DNA of 64,000 bases from Calonectria ilicicola (GCA_020809705.1 CP085834.1:3286001-3350000), one strand, 5' to 3'. Positions 44,856-56,349 are shown, counted from the stretch's first letter. Program-made: numbers and translations. Notes: generated by a model from the letters alone, not told the origin.

Positions 44856-46703
44856 TTAGGTCAATAGCAATACATTTCCTGGAATCATGATCAATTTGGC
44901 GCGACTCCTTTGCCCTACCGGCAACTTAGATAAGGGACTTCGGCTTCGGCTCCGGCTGCGACTCTTTCTAGATTCTTGATGCAAGAAAGTAGAGGTGTTG
45001 CTGGAATGGCTGAACTTGCAATCATTTCTGTTGCATTTCTCCTTATATCGACATTTGATGCGAGCTGAATGGGCAAACGCGCACCCGCTGTTCATACAGT
45101 CTATCCCATAACGGCATTCTGTGGGTTGAGCGCGGGTGAGGGCGGAATCTTGGGTTCGATGGCGGGGGCTGGTCTCACGGTGAGTGAAGGTGCAGGGATC
45201 GTTGCGACAGGCTGCTCCATATCGACACACAACCGGCTCAAGGTGAGTAAATATGCCTGTTGAATTTTTGCAACCTCCTCTAGATTGACCGAGCTGCTTT
45301 TTGGGAAGCTCGAAAATACTGGGCTGGTTGTTGCAACGACTGACATTCTCTAGTAAGGGGTACTCGTTCATCAAGCCTTTGTATTTGTAGCAATGTTGGT
45401 CTTTTTGACAGGTGTCGCAGAAGAAGCGACCATCTGGACAGATTTCCCAAAGGTTGCATATCACCTCAAGGGTGTTAGGTCTCTCCGCTTTGTTCTCATT
45501 AATCATTCGCAGAACAAGGTCGCGGGTTTCACGAAGATCCTCTTTAGACCCATCGAATATGCGCATTGCTAATGTAGCCTTCTTTTGAGCATTTTGTAGG
45601 GCTGATTCTTTCGTAGGGAGGGCAATCTGACATTCGCGGATACTGTGGATTAAGTTGCCTGTCATATAGGCGAAGATTTCCATAAAAATCAGACCCAGAG
45701 AGTACACGTCGGAACATGGCCCGCTTTCTCTGTTGTCGAAGCACTCTGGAGCACTGTAATCCAATGCCCCACCATAGGGGTCACCGATGCGTGACGAATT
45801 TCCCGTTGCATGATCGGCCGAGATGCCAAAGCCGGTAATGTATACGCCGTTCCTATCAATCTCGATATTACTCGGCTTGAGGTCCATATGTGGCATGGAC
45901 TCTTGGTGAAGATATAACAGCCCGCTGGTGACGCAACCGCAGATCCGAAGTAAGTGAGCATGTAGTTCAGCAGATTTCCACCTCCCTGCCTTTTGTGGGG
46001 ATACTATCCATCCTAGTTCAGAAAGCAGGTAGGTTGCTTCATTCTGCTGGTCCTCGTGCTGTGAAGCCCTGCGCAACTCCCAGAGAAGCCTCCCCAGATC
46101 GCACGTGGCTGAAGGATACATAACAATGGCGGTAATTGGCTCGGCCATAAAGGATCCAATCAAGGTAATCACATGTCTATGTTGAAGACCTTTGAGATGC
46201 TCAACCTCCCTGGCGACTATTTGTTTGGCATTAGGCGTGGAGCGAATCGACAGTTCCTTTGTCGCGACAACGACTTTCTGCCCATGGACGCTCAGGGTCC
46301 TTTCATAGACATTAACAAATCCTTCACTTCGCTTAAGAACTGAGCCTTCCAGTGGAATATCGTTCTTAGACTCAAACAGGACACTTGTACGACCTATTCC
46401 GGACCAGTGACCATTTACTTTGTTGAGAATCTCGAGGAGCATTTCCCCTGTGAGCCAGGTAGTAATGTCGTGCCGCTCACTGATATGTTGGCTTTTTTCC
46501 CCTGTCACACCGGATATACCGCTGTAGTTTCTATAAGAAGTAACGCCGGTATCGTTGCTTATGAAAAGATAATTGTGGTTCGTCACATTATTCGTATCTC
46601 CATTGTGTACCCTCGAGTGTCCTTTTGCTTCCACACTTTTAACATCATTGCATCTCGAGGATACAGGAGCTGCAAATTTATCGATACTGCCTTGAGCATC
46701 CAT
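44856..46703 (-). CDS. protein kinase-like protein with three CCCH zinc fingers and an RS tail
   Basis: A single-exon gene of 615 residues. The kinase domain spans about residues 120-420: Lys149 in VVVATKE (beta-3 lysine), EVEHLKGLQHRHVI (alpha-C and following), HMDLKPSN at 272-279 (HRD-type loop with Asp274 and Asn279 kept), SAPE at 317-320, and SDVYSLGLIFMEI. The DFG motif is GFG at 291-293, so the metal-binding Asp is missing and activity is doubtful. A Cys-rich CPDGRFFCDTCQKDQHC segment lies at 422-438. Three fingers follow, each C-x5-C-x4-C-x3-H: 493/499/504/508, 530/536/541/545 and 551/557/562/566, spacing typical of RNA-binding CCCH fingers (Nab2 type). The C-end has an RS repeat (KSRSRSRSRSP). 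A signalling protein that binds RNA or poly(A) is inference. Confidence 0.85.
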   Translation of the reverse strand: MDAQGSIDKFAAPVSSRCNDVKSVEAKGHSRVHNGDTNNVTNHNYLFISNDTGVTSYRNYSGISGVTGEKSQHISERHDITTWLTGEMLLEILNKVNGHWSGIGRTSVLFESKNDIPLEGSVLKRSEGFVNVYERTLSVHGQKVVVATKELSIRSTPNAKQIVAREVEHLKGLQHRHVITLIGSFMAEPITAIVMYPSATCDLGRLLWELRRASQHEDQQNEATYLLSELGWIVSPQKAGRWKSAELHAHLLRICGCVTSGLLYLHQESMPHMDLKPSNIEIDRNGVYITGFGISADHATGNSSRIGDPYGGALDYSAPECFDNRESGPCSDVYSLGLIFMEIFAYMTGNLIHSIRECQIALPTKESALQNAQKKATLAMRIFDGSKEDLRETRDLVLRMINENKAERPNTLEVICNLWEICPDGRFFCDTCQKDQHCYKYKGLMNEYPLLENVSRCNNQPSIFELPKKQLGQSRGGCKNSTGIFTHLEPVVCRYGAACRNDPCTFTHRETSPRHRTQDSALTRAQPTECRYGIDCMNSGCAFAHSARIKCRYKEKCNRNDCKFSHSSNTSTFLHQESRKSRSRSRSRSPLSKLPVGQRSRAKLIMIPGNVLLLT

Positions 46704-47889
46704 GGCTTTCGATTGTCAATCAAAGGTAAGTAGTGTCGTTGGACTGAACGTGAGTGGACATCATGCTGCAAGGGCACTAGATAATGTCGCAAGCGCCGTT
46801 TATGCAAGATCAAAAGGTCGGTACAGCTGGGGCTGGAGGTTATTTATAAACCACCCTCGTAATTTATCTCTACCGCAAATATTAGCCGCCGAGTCTCTGA
46901 AGCGGGATTTCAGAAATACTCAACCAGTCAAAATCCCGGCGCTTGCATGCATCCTTAGTTCAGCCTCCAACAAGGCTGTGGGCCACCACTTGGCCGCCGA
47001 AACCCAGCAGCCGAGTCTGAGTGTCGAACGACCAGTCCGATGTGTGTGCCACTAAAATAAAAGCGCTTACATGCATGATTAGAGCGGTTTCCAAGGAGCC
47101 CCTTGTGCGGTTACTGGTTGGTTCATGGCAATTCGGTGAGGAGTAGGAAAAGCCACCTCCCGGCGCTAGTTTTCGAAGGCCACACAATTCTTTCAATATC
47201 CCATCCCGCAGGATGAGGCGATAAAGTAATGAATGGTTATTATTAGACAACACGTAATGAAAATATATAAGGGTACCTGGCGACAGGGTTTAAGAAAAGG
47301 TCTTTCTCAGCGCATCCAGATATTTTGCTGGGTGCACACGAAGGTCGGGTTCAGACTTTGTGTTTCTTTTTTCAGGAATACGCGATTCTTGTTCCAGTTT
47401 CAAGAATAAACCCCTTTCAAAAGCTAGAGCTACAAATACTGACAGAATCTGAACGGGACGAATGGCCTTTCGAGTCAGTGGCATTACCAAAAGGCAGAGG
47501 GTGGATCTGGCAAGAATCGGGGTTAGGCGATAGTCTCTATAGTGGTATTGGCTCTGATCTTTGGAGTCTCACGGCAAACCATGAAGGAAGTTACGGGCTG
47601 CCAAGGTGCCATTCTAGGTCTAAATAGAGTCCTTTTTGGGCGATCAAGTCAGAGCTACCTCTCAAAGGAGGGGTTGTCGCCTGTATACGCATGGAGGAAG
47701 TGATGGATGGGTGGGTCTTCATACTTAAAACTTTCATTCCATAAATTTTGTTTCTATATCATCATCTCATTTAAATAACTGAAAAAGAGGGGACCTCCGC
47801 TTTGGCAAGGACCTGTCAATGTACAATAAAACCATTATGCCGACGCCTTGATAAAATATACCCACGATCCGGATGCTTGTTCCACTGGA
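46704..47889. other. intergenic, upstream of the kinase-like gene
   Basis: About 1.2 kb with no supported gene. Short frames on both strands lack motifs. Confidence 0.45.
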
Positions 47890-50163
47890 TCATCCCATGT
47901 ACGCAACGTCAAACCCATGCTCGGTTTTATTTAATCCCACCCGGACCTCCCACTTGGGTTCACCCTGTAGACCCATTGTTAACGCGAGGTCCTCATGCTT
48001 CCTCCATCCCATGGAAGGGTCGCCTACTGGCTTCCACTGCGAGATGGGCTTGTCCCAATCGCAATCGATCCGGCACAATTTCAAGACTTTCGAGGTGGCT
48101 CTCTTTGGAGGGAAGTCTTCAGGGCTATACATGATATCGAAGGTACATTTGGGTGGTAAGGTGTCGCGGTCTTTAAAATACTTATGATATGTGATTGGTA
48201 GGCGTGATGTCGTATCAATTTTATCTCCCTGTAACTCTATCAGCAATTGTGACTTGTAACATTTAATAGCAAAGGGCTTACCTTGTGCAGGTACCAATTC
48301 ATCCGTGTTGTTACGTTAATGCCTTCTGGATTCCTTCGGATATCATCCTCGGGGTCTAAATCGAGGTTTGAAACTGGCAAGTTGACCTGGATACCATAGT
48401 GATATCTAGACCGACGAGATACTACGTCAGGCAGGGTGTAAAGAGATGCCCGTTGCGTCAGTGAGAGTACACTCTGTGATGAAATGTTTTCCCGCAATAC
48501 GCGCAAAACAGCTCCTCGTGCGACAGTCGACCAACTTTAAAACTCAAGTTAGTGGAAAAATACTTTAGGTGCGTATCGTGGGCTTCAGGAAGTAGATGCA
48601 GGAGAGATGAATGGCTAGTTACCCATCACATGGTCTGAGAACGTTGTTAAACAATTCGTTTAAAACATCGTAAACATATTCTGAACTGCCCAAACCTCCG
48701 ACCAAGAGGATCTTCTATAATTGTGAATCTTAGTCAATTGAACTTTTTGATTGAGGATGTGTGCGAAGACTCTAACGATAACTCACCTTTGGGGGTCTAC
48801 CAGTCGCGGACAGTACCATTTTATGCTGGTCGCTAATTAGACTACGAATACCAGTAAGGGACTTGTTAAAAAAGCCTTTCATTTCCTCCCTGGACGATAC
48901 AAGTAAGCACTACGATTAATAACCATGATAAGGTCATTTGTTACTCACTTATTTATGGCAAGGGTTTCTTTTTTTCGCAACCGGGCTATGGTTCCGTATG
49001 CATTGCTGGGTGGATGCAGGTGGAAGAACTTCGGCTCTGCAGCATTATTGAAAGTTCTTTTGGCACCCATCTCCCAATCCCTTCGAATGAATTGGTTGTA
49101 TTCAGATGAGCTAAGGGAATTTATCCTTAGCTTGGCTTTACCCCGAAGATGAGCGTCAAAGGCCTGGTCGATATGGAAAGCTCCTGCCAATTTTCCTTGG
49201 GAATTTGTTAACGGCTTGACAAGTAAAGGCGAAATTATGGGTGCTTACCATCACCTTGCACGCACTCTTCCAATTTGAATGGACGTTCAGATGTGACCTT
49301 GTAGCTGATGATATCCTGGGCCATGGTTAGTATGGACGTTGAAAAGGGAAGGTGGAGGAGCAATGGAAACCCACCACAGTGCCTCCCCCAGCATCACAAA
49401 CGACAAAGGATTCATTCTTCTATAGTTGGTGTTAAACAAATAAATCCTCTAAGAAAAAGGGGAAGAGGGATACGTACCTGTATTTCGGGAAAGGCGCTGT
49501 GTTGGAATAAGCTAGCCAAGGCCGCGGCCTCGGGTTCCTGAACTAGAATCAAAGTTGTCTCTCCGATTTCTCGGTGCTTTGTAATGCCAGCAATCATTGC
49601 AGCTTCTCTCATGGCGCTCTGGGCGTAAGCGGGCCAGATGGCAGGGACGGTAATTGCCACGCGAAGAGGCAAGTTCTCGATATCCATCATTTTACTAAGA
49701 GTGTCGTAAGTATGGTTCCACAACTCCCTAAGGTATAAGCCGACGAGTTTCACTGCATCGTGGCCTTTATATCTATTCAGTAGGCTGCGAGCTTCCTGGA
49801 GCTGTGGTGAGTTGCGGATTTCTTCCTTCTTAATATCTTCTTCCTTCAGAAGAAGCAGCTTGAACCACCTCATCGGCACCATGTTCTGTGTAATCTGATA
49901 GCCCCATTTTCCTGTTTCAAGGTCATATAGAGTAGGAACTTGGATCTCGCGCCGGTTGCACGGGTCGTCGGAGGGCCATCCTTTGATTTCGTGGAGATCT
50001 CTAGGTTGCGTTGACCGGGCCCAGGAAACACCAGAGTATCTACAATGAACCAGTTGTCAGCTTTAATTGATAAATGAGGCGACGGGAACGAGGAAGAGAG
50101 GAAGCCTCACGTGGTGCCAAAGTCGATGCCAATTGCAACGAATATCTCTGAGCATTCATCCAT
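47890..50163 (-). CDS. Hsp70-like (HSPA12-type) ATPase
   Basis: Nine minus-strand exons join in frame: 50163-50111, 50039-49478, 49419-49375, 49315-49249, 49195-48949, 48889-48787, 48714-48623, 48534-48282 and 48228-47890; 586 residues. Actin-like ATPase motifs are clear: phosphate-1 IGIDFGTT (residues 11-18), connect-1 LVQEPEAAA, phosphate-2 VCDAGGGTV, and adenosine motif ILLVGGLGSSEY, followed by VARGAVLR. Instead of a canonical peptide-binding domain and EEVD tail, the C-terminus is a beta-rich segment, as in the fungal HSPA12-like group, which is often amplified and of unknown role. The last exon starts GDKIDTTSR, and intron 8 (GTAAGC, TTACAG) could be read through. No signal peptide. It sits between a kinase-like gene and a GTPase gene. 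Confidence 0.88.
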
Positions 50164-50817
50164 ATTAGATGGGGCTGGGGATCGGATCGGTATAGCACGC
50201 GGCTGCATTGCCCCTGAGGCGAAAAGCAATGTAAAAAAGGTGTTTTGGAGTAGTCTTGGGGAGGATGTAGAATCGGAATGTACATTTGGAGGAAAGATGC
50301 ATTCGTGAAATAAAAAGGCGAGAGACGTATGGAAACGATAACTTGGAGCTCCAGGCGCCCAAACGATGCGGTCTTTGGCGGTCTGAGTTTGTGGAACAAA
50401 ATCAGGCTGCGACAGCGCCACTAATGTCGCCTTGCCGTAGCTCAGCCAGGGCGCTCCCTCCTGGGTTGGGATGGCACCGCGCAACTCATGGCTTGAGCTC
50501 GTGAGAGGGAAAAGGCGATAACGCGTCTACATGGCTTGCGTAAGTCTCGTTTGAGAACGCCTCGCCTCTACCTCCGCCTCTGCCGATCGGTCAAAAAGTG
50601 GTGATAACGCAGTGACACCCTGGCTTAGCTCAGTCAGCCCGCTGCGGGCTTCTCGTCAATGCGCGCGCCACAGCTGAGACAGCCTTGAGACCTTCAAGCA
50701 CGCCTTGGAGTGCGTGCGTCCACCCCTTTTAAACCTGTATGGAGACAGACTTAAGGAAACCTATCGGTCGTCTGCTCGTCAACTGTTGCGTTCCACATTG
50801 ACCACACAGCCAGCACC
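50164..50817. other. divergent promoter region
   Basis: Lies between the divergent Hsp70-like and GTPase genes and is GC-rich in the middle. No clear element is seen. Confidence 0.4.
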
Positions 50818-51850
50818 ATGGATGATTCAAGCGAGGGAGTTATTCTAGTCATGGGGGTTACCGGGGCTGGGAAGAGCTACTTCCTTAACCAGCTAAAGAG
50901 CCAGTGTGTCAAAGAGGGACACTCTTTGTTTTCAGGTACGGCTCCCTGTCATCCGTTACATCATCTACATTCGTCCGCAAGCCTAGCTAACATAATATTT
51001 AGAAACCCAAGGATGCCAAGCCGTCCAGATCTTCCTCGATGATGATGAAAACCGGAGTATCACTGTTGTCGACACTCCCGGCTTTGATGACACTACACGG
51101 CCTCAAGAGGAAGTTCTCGCTGAAATCACGGACTATCTCGCTGCCCAGCATATCTCCGGTCTTCCTCTCAGGGGAATTCTTTACATGCACAAGATTACAG
51201 AAAATCGGATGACTGGGACATCCCAGAATTACCTCCAACTTCTTGAAGACTTGGTCGGGGACGAAGCATTCAAAAATGTCATCCTCGTCACGACCATGTG
51301 GAATATGATCCGCCCTGAGCATCGCAGAGATGCATTCCAGCGCGAGCAGGAGCTGCTCGATTATTTCTGGAATCCCATGGTGGACAAGGGATCCTATGTC
51401 GCGCAGTTTGACGGCACACCAGACTCAGCGTACGCCCTAGTCTTCCAGCTAGCTGGCAAGCAGAGTGTAGTGCTTGACATTCAGAGAGAGATAGTGGACC
51501 AGGACAGATCCATTCAGGAAACTGCCGCAGGTACAACACTGATTAAGCAGCTGGAAAAGGACCACGACGCCTACCAGATCAAGCTGATCGGTATTGATGA
51601 CCAGCTAACCCAGGAGCTGCGAGCAGAGCCACCTAACAAGGAAAGGATACGACAGCTAAAGGAAGAGAAGCAGGAGATAGAGAAGCTCCTACGCACCATG
51701 AGCCAAGCTGTGGATCGGATGAAAATACACCCCGGCTCCCCGATGCGCCAGCGCATAAAGAAGGCCATGAGCGAGTCCGGGAGGACGGCCGCGATGGTGG
51801 TGGGGGCAGTGTTGAACTTGACGTATTTTGCTGTACAATTAGCAGTGTGA
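50818..51850 (+). CDS. AIG1/IMAP-like small GTPase with coiled coil and hydrophobic tail
   Basis: Two exons, 50818-50935 and 51003-51850, with a 67-nt intron (GTACGG, branch GCTAAC, TTTAG); 321 residues. The P-loop GVTGAGKS is at residues 13-20 and the G3 motif DTPGFDD at 63-69; LVTTMWN stands where fungal AIG1-type GTPases carry TT[KM]W instead of NKxD. Residues about 210-290 are charged and helical (coiled coil; KERIRQLKEEKQEIEKLL). The last 20 residues (AAMVVGAVLNLTYFAVQLAV) are hydrophobic enough for a tail anchor. Members of this group act as membrane-associated G proteins; the role here is unknown. The gene is divergent from the Hsp70-like gene. Confidence 0.85.
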
Positions 51851-52613
51851 TTGTAACAAATGTACCCGGGATACGCGGGGACACCAACCTAGACATAGAC
51901 AGGCGCTGAGGGATAATTGATGCCTTGCCGATTTTCACTTTCATACTACCCACCGCTCCTTGGCTATACCCCAGTGAGGTTAGAATGCTTTTCAAAAGTG
52001 TATGATTATGTTCCGGTAGCCGCAAGGCGTACGAACACCTCAATATTTAGTGGCAGCTGAGCTGAAAAGAACCTCAGGTCTAATTTATGCAACATGGGTC
52101 TAGCAGCTAACTGTAGCAGACCATGCAGGCTGCTTAAAACAGTTCGAGGATGAAACCTGAGCAGTTCTCAGCCATAGTACGTTTCAATCAGCAGCCAAGG
52201 CATGGTAACTCACAGACGCGCCTAGCACAGCAAACCCAGGCATGCACAGCCAAGGCGTTCGCTAGCCCCAAAGCCATGGGCAAGATGAGCATGTCTCTGC
52301 CCTCAATTCCTCCTAGGAGGCTCTGGGAATTGCGAACCATTGACGAACCCAGCTGGCCGTGCGCTCCGGAGATGGCTGGGAAACTCGGGGCTTTCCCCAA
52401 GGGCGAGAATCTGGTTTCGCCGACTGAGCCTGTGCCTTGTTCTGGTCCCGGGCTTTAATACCTCTCTAGTCCTTCAATCATTTAGCCGCCCATTTCTTTC
52501 GGTACTTGAAACTCGCCAAAGATATAAACAAGGAGAAAAGCGACAACGCCAAAGAAAAAAAACACGACAGGCTTTGATTCAGCGCCGTGCAACAACTTTT
52601 CCACCCATGGAGC
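51851..52613. other. intergenic
   Basis: No supported gene. The final bases form an A-rich leader (AAAGAAAAAAAACACGACAGG) before the next start. Confidence 0.4.
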
Positions 52614-54119
52614 ATGAACCACCACGAACCTTATAGATCATCCATCAGCGATCAACGACCGCCCATCTCTCAACAGGGTCGACCACAACACTACTTGCAG
52701 CATCCTCGCAGCGCGCATTCCGATAGTAATTATCTCAGTAGCTCGAGGAACCCCCGACCAGGTAGTCTCGCCAGAGGCCAGCACAGTCGTGAGTTTGACA
52801 GCATGTCAATCGGATCAAAGATGGACAAGTCCTGGAAGGTGAAGACTCGGAATTCCTTCATTCAAGTCTTCAAGAAACGACCCTCGCCCAAGTCAAACAA
52901 CAAGTACCAATTCCCCAAGGACAGCCACAGCAAGTATTTGCTTGCCCCCAAGAGCACAGATGATAGTCTAGGCCACACCTCCGCGCCACACTCGTCCTAC
53001 ACTGTGAAGGAGTTGCCTCCTACCCCGCCACCGCAAGAAAGCCCTACGTCTTACCCGCTCGTATCCCGGAACACTGCCGATGAACCAAGCTTCGAACAAG
53101 GGCCGATCCAGCCTGCCAATAACCCCCATCCTGAAAGTCAACTTCTCTTACATGAAGCACCACGAATACTCGACGATGAACGTGCGAGACACCTCGATGA
53201 GGTCCAGAAATTAAACCAACAGATTGCCAGATGGAAGAACCGTGCGATCGAAGCTGCAAACAAAAGGGCCGAGTTGCCGAACCAATCGCCGCTCAGCCAG
53301 CCAGAGAGCGAGCTCCTGAAAGACTGGCAAAATCTAGCTTTTGATATCCGTAATCTGGTCGATGGTCACTTTGCCAATATCAAGAATAGTAAAGTCTTAT
53401 CCTGGGCAAAGACCGAGAAGGAGGGGCTCCTTCAAGTCGCCTCAAACCCTGTTAAGATGGCATCAGACAAGAAGGCGGGTCCTGTACTGATACAGGCAGC
53501 CATCTGGAGTGTCCTCGTGGAAAAGGTTCTGGGAGGCATGAATGCTAATGGATCCATGCACTGGGCAGGGAGGTATCAAAGCAAACTGCGCAGCTTGAGT
53601 AAGTTCCCTGGCCCATCATTGATGTTCCAAATGTGGTCTTCTAACACGTTTATAGATCGAAAGTTGGATAAAGGCTTTTCTCAGACAGACGGAAGGTACA
53701 ATGTCATGTACTTCCAGTGGAAGGCCATGACAGCCGGCCTACTCTCAACTCTCCAACACCCCCATGACCGCAAAGAGGCAGTAGACAGCCTAGCCGGGGA
53801 ACTCGAGGACTTCCTTAAGCCATGTCATTCTTTAATCTCATCCACATCTTGTTACAATCAACTAAAAACTATAGCCAGCAAAGCCATCGACCTAGATTTG
53901 AAGTTATCTGGACAGCAGACTCGCTACGCCGTCATGTGGCCGCCCACAGAGCGTTACGCTGTTAAAATTGACCCGGAATTTATGAAGCCGGTAGAAGGAA
54001 GCCCACAGAAATCCCGGATGGTGAAGTTTATGATCCAGCCATGTCTGTTTCGAGGGGATGTAAAGGGAGGGAGTTTTGATGCCTGGATACCCATTGATCA
54101 ATGCACAGTTTGGATTTGA
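52614..54119 (+). CDS. protein of unknown function with disordered N-terminus
   Basis: The frame is open from 52614 to 54119, but 53599-53655 has all the marks of an intron (GTAAGT, TCTAACAC branch, TTTATAG). It is 57 nt with no stop, so both spliced (482 residues) and unspliced (501 residues) forms keep frame. The start is the AGCATGAACC methionine at 52614; the preceding in-frame codons lack ATG. Residues 1-190 are Ser/Pro/Gln-rich and disordered; 195-225 is a short coiled-coil-like helix (LDEVQKLNQQIARWKNRAIE); the rest is a folded, mostly helical domain containing LIQAAIWSVLVEKVLGG. Similar helical domains occur in fungal proteins of unknown role, and I cannot name the family. No signal peptide or membrane segment. 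Confidence 0.75.
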   Translation: MNHHEPYRSSISDQRPPISQQGRPQHYLQHPRSAHSDSNYLSSSRNPRPGSLARGQHSREFDSMSIGSKMDKSWKVKTRNSFIQVFKKRPSPKSNNKYQFPKDSHSKYLLAPKSTDDSLGHTSAPHSSYTVKELPPTPPPQESPTSYPLVSRNTADEPSFEQGPIQPANNPHPESQLLLHEAPRILDDERARHLDEVQKLNQQIARWKNRAIEAANKRAELPNQSPLSQPESELLKDWQNLAFDIRNLVDGHFANIKNSKVLSWAKTEKEGLLQVASNPVKMASDKKAGPVLIQAAIWSVLVEKVLGGMNANGSMHWAGRYQSKLRSLSKFPGPSLMFQMWSSNTFIDRKLDKGFSQTDGRYNVMYFQWKAMTAGLLSTLQHPHDRKEAVDSLAGELEDFLKPCHSLISSTSCYNQLKTIASKAIDLDLKLSGQQTRYAVMWPPTERYAVKIDPEFMKPVEGSPQKSRMVKFMIQPCLFRGDVKGGSFDAWIPIDQCTVWI

Positions 54120-55159
54120 TCGGCTCTTTTGTGGGGTGAGAAACCTTGGTCTAGAGTTTAGAGAAGCCTCTTGCGAGGCAGGATCATACGAGTGTACATT
54201 AGTCTGCTTTACAACAGCACATTACGATATCCCTTGAAAAATTTCATCATGATTCTGGAGCAGTTAAATTGTGCCCCTGTCATCCGCACACCCAACGGAG
54301 TACCGAACAGAGGAATCGACAGAGCACACTGCAATTCTTCGCCGGTTTCTTACCTATCTGACCTCATACACTAATTTAATACCTAAAAAATAAATAAAAA
54401 TGGACATGAATAATTAAAATTAAATACATAAATTATTCTATTTATATTTATTTATTTGTTAGGTAGGTGGGAAATATCAGGAAAGCAGACTGTGGTACGA
54501 TCTAGCAAGTCTTGTCCCGTATGTGCTAGGCCAAGCTAAAGGTCTTGGGGAGAAGCAACCGGCCATATTTACCACAATCGATAAGAAGGAGCCATCTCGC
54601 GCCAACTAACGTAGGGGATGGGTCAATGGACCTCCCTGTCATGGCCGTTATACCCAGTTTGGCATAATCATCCAATTTTTAATCGATCATTGGCAGTTAA
54701 AGAGGATATTGTGGGGAGCACGTGATAGAATTACCAAATTAGGCATACCGACCATTGACAGGGGGGTCCATTGACCCATCCTCTACGCGATCGTTTTTGT
54801 CGAACTGAATCACTCTCAGGATGAACCACCCCACGCATGTTCACATAACCAGACCCTCTCGACAAGATTGGTGCTAGTCGTAGACTTTGGCCATACGAGG
54901 ATCTGATTTTCAACAGTACCTTCAAGATCCTCTTGGCGAAAGATAATCGCAGGTGCCATAACTAATCATTGCGGGGTACTCAATCGATGTACATTGGTTA
55001 GTGGTGGTGGCTGTTATTGGATGGCGGCGTTTGTAAGCTACGCCCCATTGATCATGTGCTGCATGAACCTCTCTTTTGTCTCAGAAAAAAAATAACACGT
55101 AGCAAAGCCTTCGTTTGATTTTTCAAATAACATTCCCTCAATCATCCAAAGCATCCAAA
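54120..55159. other. intergenic with an AT-rich inverted repeat
   Basis: At about 54381-54398 (ACCTAAAAAATAAATAAA) and 54447-54464 (TTTATTTATTTGTTAGGT) are near-perfect inverted arms, the best of several such AT-rich elements in the window. At 54603-54625 and 54762-54786 an AGGGGATGGGTCAATGGACC-like motif occurs in opposite orientations around this area. No gene is supported. Confidence 0.5.
54381..54464. repeat. AT-rich inverted repeat (MITE-like or hairpin)
   Basis: 84-bp element with 18-bp arms (16 matches) that begin and end ACCTAA/TTAGGT and have an A/T-rich centre. No target duplication is evident. It may be a small mobile element or a structural/terminator sequence. Confidence 0.5.
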
Positions 55160-56349
55160 ATGTCAACCGCGGTTCCCGGCCCCATAAACCCACAGTTACA
55201 ATGCGAAATTCTGCTCTTGCCGACCGAAATTCGCCGTTTCATCTACAACCATGTCATATCGTCCATGGTGCATGTTTTCGTCAAGGATGATAGGGTGCAT
55301 ATTTCTCCCTGCATGGAGTCCGCTTCAGCCTTCGCCGATGGTTCGGAATGCAAGCCCTTGAACTTGGACGACAGACAGGAGAATACACTATGGGGCCGCC
55401 GCTTAACATCCTGGTGGGGCCCTCATTGGGAATGCGAGGAGGTAGCCATAGCCTCAGATAGCACATTTGGTGGACGTTTCCCGATCGCTCTGACATGCAA
55501 AGCAATGTACGTAATGAAGAACCACTGTACGAAGGAGTTCGTCAGACTTATGATTGCAGGTATCGCGATTTCGGTGCATTTTTGATTGATAATGGCAATG
55601 TCTGCCTCACCGATCTACATGTGTTTGATCTGCTCCTTCGAAATTGGCAAGCCATCAAATCCAGTTCGGTTACAAGACCATCAGAACTCTCACCCTATTC
55701 CCCAATATCTATAATGCATAACATGACAACTTTGAACATTTCTCTGAGATTTCCATGGCATGTATGCAAGCACCTGGATAATCTGGGCATTTACAAGCGC
55801 AAAGCAACCGAATGCTTTGACTTGCCAGAGCACATGAACGATCCTTATCGTCTTGCGCAAAAGTCTGCATGGCTTCGCCTGCCAGAAATTATATCTTACC
55901 TTGGAAATGTCAAAAAAATCACCATGTGGTTAGACCACGATGAGATATGTCCCTGGTCTGCTATTAATGAGCGGGCTCTTTTGTCCCACCTCTCGGAAGT
56001 GAGCAATCTCACAGTTGACATGCCCGACCATGCTCCGCATTTGGCAGCTGCCAACTGGCACTATTTACCAAGCAGCCCTGAAGCAGCATTCAAAGTCCGT
56101 CGGAGGCCTGGACAAGAGTGGCGAGGGGTTCGCACCAAAGAGGAGACGCAGAAAAGGTGGGATGGTTTCCGTGTAGCGCACAAAAACGATTTTCCATGTT
56201 ACACGATCTATGCCGAATCACCTCCGCCAAGGATGGAAACTGAGGTTTTTGAGATCGAAACTTGGAAAGTTGGGACCAATGTGATTCGCTTCCAAGCAGA
56301 GCGGGCTGTGCTTGGATTGAGTCGCGATAGGCCATTTCGAGATGATTAA
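55160..56349 (+). pseudogene. 2EXR/F-box-like protein gene with a frameshift
   Basis: The start MSTAVPGPINPQLQCEILLLPTE in outline, with L-L-P-T-E-I-R-R-F-I-Y, resembles the 2EXR/F-box-like N-terminus of fungal proteins. The first frame runs to 55585 and ends just after IAISVHF. The second frame then carries the rest of a plausible protein (NGNVCLTDLHVFDLLLRNW ... TTLNISLRFPW ... to 56349). The two frames meet at the T5 run 55579-55583, where one indel would join them; no consensus intron connects them well (GTATCG at 55560 to a CAAG acceptor is possible but would delete the conserved-looking segment). The gene is thus either recently broken or has a homopolymer error. Joined length is about 395 residues. 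The function of the family is unknown. Confidence 0.6.
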
